Below are positions 43,746 to 55,104 of a stretch of 64,000 nucleotides of DNA, piece after piece (within the stretch, counting starts at the first letter, position 1; the number at the start of each line of letters is the position of its first letter). The position numbers and the translations under genes are program-made. Below the pieces are notes generated by a model. The model saw nothing but the letters and a program-made list of their open reading frames with translations, was not told the origin of the DNA and searched no databases. This DNA is from Diphasiastrum complanatum (taxonomy: Eukaryota > Streptophyta > Lycopodiopsida > Lycopodiales > Lycopodiaceae), in the NCBI GenBank assembly GCA_029204225.1, contig CM055110.1, positions 19,331,109 to 19,395,108 on the forward strand, written 5' to 3'.

Positions 43746-43976
43746 ATATCATCACCCCCCGCCCGTCATCGACGGGCACACTTCGCTAGTCTATATAGTA
43801 TAAAACTATTTGTGTGACCATGTGTGTGTGTCGTCAAAAATGTCACGCTTTGTAGGCATAAAACATCACACACACATACAAGGAAAAAGCTAAATAAATC
43901 TAAAAACTAAATATGTTTGAGGATTATTTTGTCATGGTTTTATTTGTGTGTGACATTTGTGCCTGTGCATGGGGTA

Positions 43977-44012
43977 GGAGGATGCACCCATGGTGGCATG
44001 GGTGCATCCTCC
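43977..44012. repeat. Perfect 16-bp hairpin with 4-nt loop
   Basis: GGAGGATGCACCCATG and its exact reverse complement flank GTGG. It lies 180 bp outside the inverted-terminus element. Confidence 0.9.
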
Positions 44013-44097
44013 CACATGAACATCTTTTAGTTCAAAAATGTGGAATAAAATATTTTATGCATGACATATTATGCATCCATTTGGTAGGCCCCCCAAA

Positions 44098-44172
44098 ACT
44101 TTCATGGTGAAAGGTGTTAAACAAAAGGGTAAGTAAGTATATACTTTCATGGTGAAAGGTGTTAAACAAAAG
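44098..44172. repeat. Two 30-bp direct repeats
   Basis: ACTTTCATGGTGAAAGGTGT plus TAAACAAAAG occurs at 44098-44127 and 44143-44172, with 15 nt between. Confidence 0.9.
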
Positions 44173-44380
44173 AGACTTTCATTATCAAAGATTTCACTAA
44201 ATTTGAAGGCCATTCTAATTTTTTTTTAGATTAACATACTTTCCACTAGGAAGGTTAAAATAAAAATGCATTTCTATGAATGTAAAATTGGGTGTGAAGG
44301 GCTGGGAACGCTTCAAAATGCAGGCTTGCTCACCAATCTTCTCTCTTTCTTTCCTTATGTCACTCTTACCCCCCCCAAAT

Positions 44381-44384
<4 letters not shown>

Positions 44385-44418
<34 letters not shown>

Positions 44419-44623
44419 CTCTCTCTCTCTCTCTCTCTCTAGGGAGGGTGCACGGGGAGGGCGCGTCGGGTGGGCTTAGCATGGGCGCAGGGAGGGCAAA
44501 GGGAGCGCCACATGCAGGGATGACGCAAGGGCAGGGGGGGTGGGGAGGGTGCAGGGAGGCGTGCAAGGGAGGGGACATCTCTATCTCTCGCTCTTGCGCC
44601 GCGCACGCCCCTGCACGCGCGCG

Positions 44624-44670
<47 letters not shown>

Positions 44671-44700
44671 ACACACACACACACACAATTGACTTGAATG
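44385..44700. repeat. Compound microsatellites: (CG)n(CA)n(CT)n and (CA)n
   Basis: GCGCGCGC-(CA)n-(CT)n at 44385-44440 and CGCGCGCACG-(CA)n at 44615-44690, separated by a G-rich block. Open frames of His-Thr or Val-Cys repeats are artefacts. Confidence 0.9.
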
Positions 44701-45308
44701 AAATGTCAATTTTTTTTGAAGATTAAATTAATCAATTTTGTAACTTGCAAACCGTCAAAGGTATTGCAAATGCATGCATGAGGCATGGGAGACTCATATA
44801 TAAGGAGCACGCACCAGTTTGGGCCCTCAACCACTCATTTAAAAATAAAATAAAATTCTGGCTACCCGTTGATGTGGCACTCTGAGTAGCTAAAACTATA
44901 TCTCATAAGCAATCTAGAAAATGAATCGCTGACACATATAAGTGCACACTGGGACACTTCCATGTGTAAGCATGGGACCATGAGTCGATGCTCGGGAGTT
45001 TTCGGGTGCCTGCAAAAATTGGTGCTGGTGCCTGGGAAAAAGGTCTTGTATGTCCTTGCACTGGTGCTCGGGAATTATGGGGTGCCCAAAAATGGTCCCG
45101 TTGACGTGCGGGCTTGGTGCCAGCAAATATTTTCTCCAGTCACCTATCTGTCGGGGTAGGGCCTGGGTAGCAGTGCCACATGGCACCATTCTACTGCATC
45201 GGGGTCAAAGGCACCCAATGGCCAGTGCGTGCCTTAGAGCTCCATCGGCATGGGAGGGCATGCATGATAACATGGGGTTATACGAACTACATCAAGGCAT
45301 GCAAATTG
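44701..45308. other. Intergenic DNA
   Basis: No gene recognised. Contains GTGCTCGGGA/GGTGCC-rich sequence near 44990-45120. Confidence 0.4.
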
Positions 45309-45753
45309 CATATGTACTTGGAGTGTCGTATAGATTTCGTGAATTTATTTTAACCAATTTAAGAATCACCATGTTACCGAAGGTAGTTGGGTCGAGCCTA
45401 TACAATTGGGTGGTCTCTCTCCCTTTCCACGTGAAACCACCCTAGGATTAGTAATAATTCATATCTACTTGGAGTGTCGTACAAATTTAGTGAATTTCTT
45501 TCAACCAATTACGAATCACCATGTGACTGAAGGTAGTTGGGTCGAGCCTATACTATTGGGTGGTCTCTCTCCCTTTCCAAGTGAAACCACCCTAGAATTA
45601 ATAATAATTCATATGTACTTGGAGTGTCGTACAAATCTAGTGAATTTCTTTTAAACAATTATGAGTCACCATGGGGGTAGTTGGGCCGAGCCTATACTAT
45701 TGGGTGGTCTATCTCCCTTTCCACGTGAAACCACCCTAGGATTATTAATAATT
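45309..45753. repeat. Three tandem copies of a ~150-bp unit
   Basis: Copies start at 45309, 45460 and 45610 with CATAT(G/C)TACTTGGAGTGT. Each ends in a GTGAAACCACCCTAG block and TAATAATTC. The third copy has a small internal deletion near 45672. It lies about 560 bp before the clathrin light chain start codon. Confidence 0.9.
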
Positions 45754-46092
45754 CAAATAATTGTGTGCCACACGGTACAAGGGCATTGGCCAGTTGTCGA
45801 GATCGGCAACCCTTTCCAACAACTCTTATGGACCGTGGTCCTTGGTCCTTGGTGGTCCCTAAAGTTCTTCAAATACGCCTAAAGACAAGGAATCGGAATA
45901 GGGGGGGTATTGGGGGGCCTAGGCCCAATTGCAAGGGAGCCATGTATCCCACCGCCATAAATTGGCCGGCCGACCCCTTATCCCGGCCAAATTATAGCGG
46001 GACGAGACCTTCTCTTTCGCTTTCTCCTTTCAAGCATCGTCTTAAACGCTACTCTCGACCCTTCTCGCTCTATTTTGCGATCCATCGCTCTT

Positions 46093-46180
46093 CAGATCTG
46101 GTTTGCGAGAGCCTAGATCAGCTGCGGCAGATCTGGTTTGCGAGAGCCTAGATCAGCTGCGGCAGAGCCTAGATCAGCTC
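46093..46180 (+). repeat. 35-bp tandem duplication in the presumed 5' UTR of the clathrin light chain gene
   Basis: CAGATCTGGTTTGCGAGAGC and the next 15 bases occur at 46093-46127 and again at 46128-46162, followed by a partial third copy (CAGAGCCTAGATCAGCT). Confidence 0.85.
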
Positions 46181-46314
46181 GGAAGCGCATAGATCGGCCT
46201 GCAAAGGCGTAGATCCATAGAAGTTTCGTAGATCTGGTGCTGTTGCAGCTGCCACACTGATCCTGGTGCCGTTTCAGCTGTCAGATTGATCCTGTGTGAG
46301 CTTGTGAAGAAGCA

Positions 46315-49300
46315 ATGGCGAGCTTTGATGGCTATCCGGCTGGAGCGGACGGCCTCGGTGATGCTACCCGGCCCTTCGACAGTGATGGATATATGGGGTT
46401 TGATCCGCGCCTGCCATCTCAGAGGTTTGAGTCTGGACGCTTTGAATCCGGAAGATTTGATGAGTCTGGACGGTTTGATGCCTACAGTGTTCCAGATCGA
46501 TATTCGGAAGATCATTTTTCCCCTCTGGATGAGTCGAAGGAAGTAGAAGATGACAGTGGTTTCGAGGCGCCTCCTTCGTACGAGCATTCGTTTAGCGAAC
46601 ATCCGCAGACTCCTGAAGGTGCTGCTTCGTATGAAGGCTCTTTTGAGCCGGATCAGAATGTGGGATATGGTTCTAGAGGAGGTTTCTCACCTGTGAGTGA
46701 GGTTAATGGTAAACCCTTTGGAGCTGAAGACGACTCTGGTTTGTTCGGATTTTCGGAACAGTCTCATGTTGGTTCAGCTAACGGTGCTGTCCTTCCCCCG
46801 CCAGAGGAAATGCAATCTGAAGAAGGGTTTCTCTTGAGAGAGTGGAAGAGGTATAGCCGCTTTATGTTTTACGTTAGAGAAAACTGCTGTCAAGCTTGCG
46901 CCGAAAATACTTATGTGTAGATGCTATGTTCTGATTGTTTTCGTAATACTTATAGGCAAAATGCTATGCATCTGGAAGAGAAGGAAAGGAAGGAGAGGGA
47001 AAGACTTTCCCAGATAATTGATGAAGCTGATGATTACAAATTCGGCTTCTATGAAAAGAAAAAGACGAATCGTGACGCAAATCAGAAAAATAACCGCGAC
47101 AAAGAGAAGGTTCTTCACTCTTCTTATGCATGTCTTGAAGAACAGATTTACTCACCCGCTATTTGAACTTAAGCTACTGCTTATTTGGTCGGCAGAGGAA
47201 CTGGGATGGAGATTATTACAGACTTAGGTGGTCGCATGTTTCTGTGTTGATGTTATTTGCTCACCTGCCGATAGCTGAGCTGAGTTTGTTAATTAACGCT
47301 AACCAACTGAATGTGCTGCCCCCGTCCACCGTTAGCTAACAGCTTCAGATTACCAGTTTCAGTTGGAGGAGTGTATTCCTCAACTGGACTGAGGGTGCAG
47401 GCAAAGGCCCCATAAATTTTGAATCACTTCCTCATACATCATGAGCATGGATGGACTATGATAGACCCTTGGATAAGGGTATGCACCTTCAGTCCAGTTG
47501 AGGAAGAAGCTGCTTCATTTCGGTTAGTGCTCACTGTTAACAGAGTAAAGTGTAACCCGGTTGATACCCCATCTTTAACTTTAACCGATGTCTTTACTTT
47601 GTCGACATTGCCCGCTGCTGCCATTCAGGCGACCATTCAGCTTTCATTGAGCTGGGCCCAGACTCTCTGCACGGGCAAAAACGTGTTTAGGCAACACCGG
47701 GTGGAGCTCCCACCTAATTACACTAACTGCTCTGTTATTTCTTTGAGTGCTCTCTCTCTCTCTCTCTCTCTCGTTGAGTTTGACCCCTCTGAGATAATAT
47801 ATATTTTATAGTTTATTGTTCATCCTTTTTTGAAGTTCTCTCAATTGCAAAAACAACGTCTTGATTGAGGGGCTAGGTGCATACGATTAAGTTTCGTTAA
47901 AATTTCGGTCTTATCAGCTTGAATATCCATGCGCAATATATAACACTATACAAGTGTCACCAAGAGCTTTTATATTATAACAAAATGGTATCTTTGATAG
48001 ATTATTTTTAGGCTCAATGCTGGGAAAAGGACCACGTTTTGAATCCAAGTCTTGGTGTACGAAGCTCAATGATGGATTATACTTGAGTATGTTGAGAGAG
48101 CTAACATGTTATCAATGTTGGATTTTGCAAGCGTCACAAATCAAAACTGGAAGGTAGAAAAGACATGCATCATGATTGTTACTGTTCATTTGTAAGTACA
48201 ACAACAAATAGTTCACATGCTAATTAAGTATACTTACAATCAGCCTTGAGGCCTATGTCCCTTTCCAGACCATCTTAGTCTACTGCATAGATGCAATGGA
48301 ACACGTTCTGCTGCATCACATTCTGATATGAGCGTTCTGGAGTGCCAAATATTTTTTATTTTTAAAATTTTAAAAAATACCTCTAAAATCTGATTTTACA
48401 CTTAAATTTATCTTTTTTGAAGCTCTAAAAGAACTTACAAACTCTAACTAATCAAAACATCAAAAAATCAAAAACAAATGTTTCTAACAAAAAACAACAC
48501 GTTCTGGGGAAGGATTTCCTGGAATCTGTTCCAAGACGCGGGCTGTATAATATTAAAGATTTATAGTCATTTATACTCTGATTTTTCTCCAGCATTTTTC
48601 CTTCTTTACATTGTATTCTAACTTCTATGCATAAGAAACCCGTTGCGAGTTTTTGAGGACAGAATGTACTGTATGTTCCGTACAGCATGTTCCGGAACGT
48701 AATGGTAGAGTAAGTTTAAATATTATTATTGAATACTTAAGAAAAAAACAGTAACGAACTGTTATTTTATTTTTGTTTTCCTAACCTAGTACGGCCGCAC
48801 CTGCAAGAAGTGGGTCTGGATGTTCCTATGATTGGGAATCTTCCACTATTTGATCAGCTACGTCGACTACCTGTACCCTGGATCAGCAATGCTGCGATAG
48901 GCCTCAACGGATTGATGAAAGTGAACATGCTGGTTTTCACGTATTGTACCCCGGATCAGTCCCATCTTCGGATGAAAGTTGAAACAATTGAGTGATAGTA
49001 CAGAACGAAGGAACGATGGTACAGAACGCAGAAAGGATTGAAGTATGCGCTTGTTTAGAAATTAAAATTTTTTTAACAAGCTTTTTTCAGTATGTACGAA
49101 GAGATTATTATTTTTCTGTTCGTTCAGGAACAGAAATTGTTCCTGAACGACGTCCTGCTTCGGAATGGGCAACTGAGCTGCTATGCCTAAAAGTTTCAAG
49201 TACTGGGTTATTTGCTAGTAGAAGATTGTAGATAGCATTAAAGCAACTAAGATGTAATTCATCGATATAATATATCAGTTTCACATTAACAAGTTGTTAG

Positions 49301-50095
49301 CTGGCACATTTGTATGTTGCAATAGTTGAAACATTATTAGGGGAGACATCTTTCATTGTGTAGGGGGTCAAGAATTATGAGATGAATTCTTAGCAACATA
49401 TATACCTCCTGCATCTCCCTTTTGGGAATCTATATCCTTGTCTTTTTGTTCTCTTGATTTCAAAAAATTTAGCAGTCCTTTAAATTAAAACCAACTGCAG
49501 AGTTCTGAATTAGTTCCATCACTCAATCCTAGAAAAGAAGAGCTTTGGAGAAATGGAACAGAGGCACTACCCAGCTCTTTATCCCATGGTGAGTAAATTT
49601 CGCCTATGTGATTACTGGGTAGGGAATCAAAAGCAATATTGGCTGCGACTTGGATAGCAAAAGCTGCTGGAAATAAGAGTCAATCCTACCATTTAACCCC
49701 AACAATATGTCTCTTGACTTGTAGCTCATCAGTCATCCCTGGCATGCATGCGAGAGTCAGTAAAAAAGGGGGTAGTTCATAACCCAGGAGAAGTGATAGA
49801 AACTAATCATGTCGGTCAGTGTACAAATGCATGAAATATGAAAGCTAATCTGGACATATGTTTGTGCATGTTACCTGCACCTACTCTAGGGCATTGATGA
49901 TGTGAATAGGAATTTAGTAGCATATGGTCCCATGATGAAGTTGCTGGTCTAAGACTTTGTGGTTGAGCCCCATAGGGTTGAAGATTGCATGTCTCGTGGG
50001 CCTTGCATGCAAGGCATTATTTCTTTTGTCAATTCACATGGTCTTTTATTGGTTATAGTAGATTCTGTTTTGTGCTGTTTTCTTTATTTTTGGTC

Positions 50096-50147
<52 letters not shown>

Positions 50148-50684
50148 TATTGATGTCCTCTAAGGTACATACGACTGACGAGTTTGTTTCAATTGTGAGT
50201 ATAATTATTGGAGCATAAGAACGTCTTTGAAACTCAAGTAAAAGAAGATAAAATAAGGTCTCTACTGTATTACTGGTAAAGATAAAAGACTTTTCTGTAG
50301 GCTAAGAACATATAAGACATTTTCAATTACCTTCACATGTCTATCAGGAAATTGACTTGGTTCGTAGAGAGTTCCCAGTTCCCTTTGCTGATTTGGAATT
50401 AGACACTAAATGGATGTTGCACCGCATGGGACTTGTGATGAGCCACTGCAAATTGAAAATTCGAGATGCGGTAAGAGCTGGAAGATCTAGGCTGCCCCAT
50501 GTGGAAAGGGTAGATTGGAAGTTTGCAAAGAAGGATCCCATACCATCAAATGTTGCATACACAATATGAGACCAGCTATTCAAGTAGATGGCATGGAGAA
50601 ACTTGGAGTCAAGGTAGAACCGATGTAGAGGCTGGAGGCTGACTGACGTGACGTCACACTCGTATCTGTTGGTGCCTAGGTTGA

Positions 50685-50755
<71 letters not shown>

Positions 50756-51058
50756 TTCCTAGAGGATACATAAAGTGAGAATTATGGAAGCACGATAAAG
50801 ATGTGAGCCCTTCGTAATATTTATTTTGAAGTTGTCCGGTGAGTCACAGTTCAATTTGACAGTTCAACATCAGTGTTCCTGCCTGTTATTTATGAGCTAG
50901 CGTACACAATATGAGACCAGCTATTCAAGTAGATGGCATGGAGAAACTTGGAGTCAAGGTAGAACACTGATGTAGAGGCTGAAGGCTGACTGACGTGACG
51001 TCTCACTGGTATCTGTTGGTGCCTAGGTTGATGTGTGTGTGTGTGTGAGAGAGAGAGC

Positions 51059-51090
<32 letters not shown>

Positions 51091-51739
51091 TGTTCCTAGA
51101 GGATACATAAAGTGAGAATTATGGGAAAGTTGGAAGCACGATAAAGATGTGAGCCCTTCGTAATATTTATTTTGAAGTTGTCCAGTGAGTCACAGTTCAA
51201 TTTGACAGTTCAACATCAGTATTCCTTCCTGTTATTTATGAGCTAGCGTGAACCTCTTCTGTCCAAAAGCCACAACTGATCGTCTTTTACACTTTCAGTC
51301 TCCATGACACTATGGTTGGTCGAATATTGTGCTTTTGCAGGTTTTTCTTGCCAATCAGGAGCATTTTCATAAAACTGCAGACAAGCATTATTGGAAGGCC
51401 GTTGCAGAGCTGATTCCAAATGAAGTACCTACTCTGGAACTTAGATCTCGTGGGGGGAAAGATAAGGACAAAAAGAAACCTTCTGTGGTTGTCAACCAAG
51501 GTCCAAAGCCTGGAAAGCCTACTGATTTATCAAGAATGAGACAGATTTTACTGAAGCTTAAGCATAATCCCCCTCCACACATGAAGCCTCCACCACCACC
51601 TCCAGCCCCTGCACCAGCAGCAGCACCTACTGCTCCAGGCACTAGCGGTGAGAATGTTAAGGCCGTTCCAGCAGCAACTCCAAATCCAGCTTCATCTGCT
51701 AACGAGACTCCTGCACCTCAGCTGGTTGCAGCAGCTTAG
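46315..51739 (+). CDS. CLC: Clathrin light chain
   Basis: Three exons: 46315-46850, 46956-47109, 51341-51739, giving 362 residues with no break. Introns are GT-AG (105 bp and 4231 bp). The light chain binds the clathrin heavy-chain hub and regulates coat assembly in endocytosis and Golgi traffic. Residues 1-165 are acidic, Gly/Ser/Phe-rich and disordered, with an unusual repeat ([18 protein letters not shown], about residues 39-56). The heavy-chain-binding helix spans about residues 165-260: [11 protein letters not shown] joined to [17 protein letters not shown], then [20 protein letters not shown], joined to [20 protein letters not shown]. The plant signature [20 protein letters not shown] and [17 protein letters not shown] follows, then a Pro/Ala-rich tail. 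The start is the first Met of the exon, giving a family-like MASFDGY. Length is close to Arabidopsis light chains. Confidence 0.96.
48800..48995 (+). other. Exon-like open stretch of unknown identity
   Basis: Starts after CACCTGCAAG and reads [20 protein letters not shown], then [16 protein letters not shown], ending at TGA 48993-48995. Composition is protein-like but no family was recognised. It may be a fragment of a mobile element in the intron. Confidence 0.3.
49121..49149. repeat. Perfect 12-bp hairpin
   Basis: CGTTCAGGAACA and its reverse complement around GAAAT. Several related GTTC/GAAC-rich motifs lie upstream (48480-48700), suggesting remains of a foldback element. Confidence 0.7.
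50350..50569 (+). other. Exon-like open stretch of unknown identity
   Basis: It follows a good splice acceptor (CTATCAG) and reads [20 protein letters not shown], then [20 protein letters not shown] and [18 protein letters not shown], ending at TGA 50567-50569. The stretch looks like real protein, but no family was recognised; a distant likeness to plant transposase-associated regions is possible. The stop lies inside the first copy of the tandem duplication. Confidence 0.35.
50558..51248. repeat. 345-bp tandem duplication inside the clathrin light chain intron
   Basis: Copy 1 is 50558-50902 and copy 2 is 50903-51248. Both start TACACAATATGAGACCAGC and end GAGCTAGCG. Each contains a (GT)n(GA)n tract of different length; outside those tracts only a handful of changes are visible, so it is recent. 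Confidence 0.93.
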
Positions 51740-52893
51740 TCATATCCTGCCAAACCTTTTGAGATTTGAGCTTGACCACAGTCACATCTCTACCTTCGGG
51801 CATAGTGCAGATATAGAGAAGACATTGGAAAGTTAAGCAGTCAGTCGTATTCTGGTTTCCTGTACATTCACTTGTCATCCTGAACTGCCAAACTGGCTTG
51901 TTATCATTTTGAAAAAGTGTAGACACATTTTAGGTGTTAGCTACCATAAGCTTTCTATTTTTTGACAAGTTGGATCAATATTTAGTGTTAAATAGGGATA
52001 GCTTTGCAGGTACAAGAATTCCGTTAAAATGAGTTTGAGACCAATAGCCTTTTTTGTACGAGTGTGCTGTGTTGATGTAGTTCTCAATTTGGTATTAAAC
52101 GTACAAAATCTCAGAAAATGATCTGTTTAGCTTTTTTGTTTATAACTTCTGTATGCATTATTATTGATAACTCAGCTGTTTTTGATCTTATGGTAATGAC
52201 AGCAAGCTTATGCCATTCTATCTAGGATGATTTCAAGTATTATGTTTAGTTTTTTGTTGGTCCCTTGAATTCTATTAGATACTCCCAAAAAGTTGAAGTA
52301 TCCCCAAAAATGATTGCACTTCAGCTATTGTGCCTATACAGTAGTTACAATTTTGAGACTAGAAGAGTGAGGTATTGAAGCACTTGTTTTCTACGTAGAC
52401 AAGTTTCATTGTTCATTTTCTTTCTTAGAAGAATGGCCATTGGCTACCCATAAGCACTTAGCATGTAGAATTAATGCTCCACCTTAAATAATATTGGGCA
52501 GCTAGCTATTATTTTGTGTAGCTCTGCCAGGAGTTCTGGGGTTTGAGGGGCCCCTATCGGAGGCCAGGGCCCGATGACAGGGTCCAAAACTCAAGAAGTT
52601 TGCAAGATGAGGACTTTCAGCAGAGCAAAAAGAGGGCATCTATGAATTTACATGTTGGAAAGCCCTTAGTACAAAGCAGGTTTATGCCTGAAAAACTGGA
52701 AAGAGGAAATTGTCATACTATGGCGGGAGATTAAACTAAGAAAGCAGCAAGGTCTTTATGCATCAGGGAAGGGATTTTTCAAGGGTAAAGCAGCTGTAAA
52801 TCTATGGCGAGGCCGTTAAGGCAAGCCATAAATGAATGGCTGTTGAATCTGTTTATTTTGGTGAAAAGGTCACTAGTCCTTCACAATCATACC
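51740..52893. other. 3' UTR of the clathrin light chain gene and flank
   Basis: AT-rich. No poly(A) signal can be assigned with certainty. The short open frame at 52543-52734 has no recognisable domain. Confidence 0.4.
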
Positions 52894-53130
52894 CTTGTAC
52901 AGCTGTAAGCTCCTCCTAGAGCTTCTTTATTGCCTTTTTAGGAGTTAACACTTGGTTGTGAAAGTTCTGTGTATCAAAATTCATAACATGCCGTTAAAAT
53001 GGTTACCAGCATAACTTATACAGCTGAAAGGTCCCTCTGAAGCTTTTTTCTGTTTATGGCCTTGTAGGAGTTATCATTTGGTTCTAAATTCTATGTATCA
53101 AAATTTTATAACATGCAGGTAAAATAGATG
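52894..53130. repeat. ~120-bp imperfect tandem duplication
   Basis: Copies start at 52894 (CTTGTACAGCTG) and 53015 (CTTATACAGCTG). Both run through TAGGAGTTA, ATTTGGTT/ACTTGGTT, CTATGTATCAAAATT/CTGTGTATCAAAATT and ATAACATGC. Confidence 0.8.
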
Positions 53131-55104
53131 TAATTTTGAATGCAAAATCCACCTAATCCTCATTTGTGCGAGTACATATGTGAAACACAATGTGGTCCTG
53201 CTGTATAAGAATGTTGATTGCCACACATTCGTTCGAGGCTTTGAATCTCAGGGGCTCTCATTCTTACCATAAGCCAAAGTGACATAGGTAGATATGCATA
53301 GAATTGTAAGCAATCTATACCACTAACTCACGACTTTGTGTTGTTGTTGTACTGCTTTGCTTTGCAAAGTAATATGTGTTAACTGAAGTTTGTTGAAGAG
53401 CTCTTAGATTTCAATACTCGGATCTTGTTCAGATTGGACATGAATTTTAACATGCAAAGTAATTGAGAATTAATTTATGTCCAACAGTGAGTTGTATTTT
53501 ATCTAAGGTGATATTTGTGGGATGTGCCTTGCATAGGCAAGAGTATGCATGCAAGTGGTTAATGAATTTTTATGAGGCCATTCAAAATCAAAGAACGTCT
53601 TAAACATTTGAAGTCTATATTCTGCAGGACTCAATGAAAATGGTGCATACATGACATATTTTGCAACATACTAAGTATCTATAAAAAGACTACATATTGT
53701 GTCAGCAGGGTTATTATAGAGTTGATAGACTATGCTACTTGTTTGGAGTACAATGCCATGTTTTCTTTTCAAAAGACTTAAGTAGGCCATGACTACTATA
53801 CAATATCTATAAAACTCAAGCTATAAAAACCTTTAGAGATAAAACTATTATTTATCATTGTGATGAACTTAGACCTAGTTGCCTTGTCTTGATTTTATGT
53901 TGACATAAATCTGAACTAGAATGCTATTAAATGTGCATGCAAATGTATCCGCGGTGTGTAATTGAAAGTTGGAACTTATTAATCATCATATGAAGATGCT
54001 TAATGAGATGATGATAGAAATCTCGGTGTGTGCACTGCGCGGATTGCAATGGATCGCGTAGGCAAACACAAATAAAACCTATTTGCGCTTTGCAAAAGCA
54101 AAAAGAGCAAACGGTCAGACAAAACAATAAGAGTGAGACAGAAACGAAATAGCAAAAGCATGCAACGTTGACGAAGATCTGAACGCAACAAGATAGTAGT
54201 CGTTTCAGATTGATATGTATGAAAGTACAAGTTAGATTGATGCTGTGAGCACAAGACAATTGCGGGTCTGTAAAAGCTATAAGCTTATTACTGACAATCA
54301 GTCTGAAAGAAAGAATCGATGTGTGAAAAGCATCTACAATGTATGTCTTTGATAATTCTCTTGTATATATGTTGTTACAATGAACATCTATATACAATTT
54401 TCATTAGTGTAGATGTACGTACAAAAAGGAATAGAGCTATTGCGTCGTCTTGGGTAAATTGTGGTGGTTGTTGTCATTGTTCAAGTGGTTCCACACAGTA
54501 CAAGAAGTGGGCGTGAGGAGACTTCAACTATTCGGAGTCGGGCGTGTTGCTGTTGATAGTCGATGAGGGCAATGAAGTTGACTAACCTTGATAAGTTGAC
54601 AAGTCGGACTTTCTTGACAAGTCGGTTTCCACTCCGATGCCTGTCTTTGATAATAGAGCACTTCTGCAAACTGTGCGACAATGGATGTAAAACTGCAGCA
54701 ATGTAAATGGAACTAAATTAACATGAGATTTAGGAGAGTAGATGAATAAATCCAACACTTAATAGCTTGAGCATTAGTTTTACAATCAAGTTATAAACAA
54801 TCAATGATTTCGTACAGTCCTATAATGTTTAAGAGTTATCATTTTTTTTTTGCAAAACGTTAAGATACGAGTATATTTTCACAAATGTACAAGTACAAGA
54901 AAGAGTAGGATGGCAAACTATACAGACTTATGTAACAAGGACCATATGCACACCACACAAGGAGCACACGCAGGGAGGCAGCCCAACAAAAACTAGGTAA
55001 TATGCAAAAAAAACATAGCAAAATGGAGGTAGACAACAGTCGAGAGGAGGGACATAGACCCCTCAAAAACCTACTGGTTTCGTGCAGTCCAAATCTTCCA
55101 AAGC
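53131..55104. other. Intergenic DNA
   Basis: AT-rich; no gene, LTR or structural RNA recognised. The open frames at 53927-54397 lack any domain signature. A short TTGACAAGTCGG repeat lies near 54590-54625. Confidence 0.45.

Larger units (their letters stand above)
38283..43797. mobile_element. Candidate 5.5-kb element with inverted palindromic termini
   Basis: Left end: CTAGTTGCTTGT then GCCCGTC-AAC-GACGGGC (38294-38310). Right end, read inward on the minus strand: CTAGCGAAGTGT then GCCCGTCGATGACGGGC (43777-43761). CTAG, the spacer length and the palindrome are shared, and both flanks outside are TATATA-like. Inside, the ends mirror each other: GT-rich DNA and a GATGGTCGTTGAC minisatellite on the left, CA-rich DNA and the inverted minisatellite on the right. 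Between them lie a 360-bp tandem repeat and a protease gene fragment. It may be one large non-autonomous transposon, or two copies of a short GT-rich element in inverted orientation. No transposase or clear target duplication is seen. Confidence 0.5.
47110..51340 (+). other. Clathrin light chain intron 2
   Basis: A 4.2-kb intron with donor AAG|GTTCTT and acceptor TTTTGCAG|GTTTTT. It holds (CT)n and (GA)n tracts (47751-47772, 50101-50144), a 345-bp tandem duplication, a 12-bp hairpin (49121-49149) and two short coding-like pieces listed separately. The open frame at 47419-47811 has no recognised domain. Confidence 0.85.

Noticed and set aside
44366-44726. His-Thr and Val-Cys repeat frames
   Set aside because: They read (CA)n and (CG)n microsatellites.
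53927-54397. 156-codon Cys/Phe-rich minus-strand frame
   Set aside because: AT-rich intergenic DNA, no conserved block, overlapping frames of equal quality.
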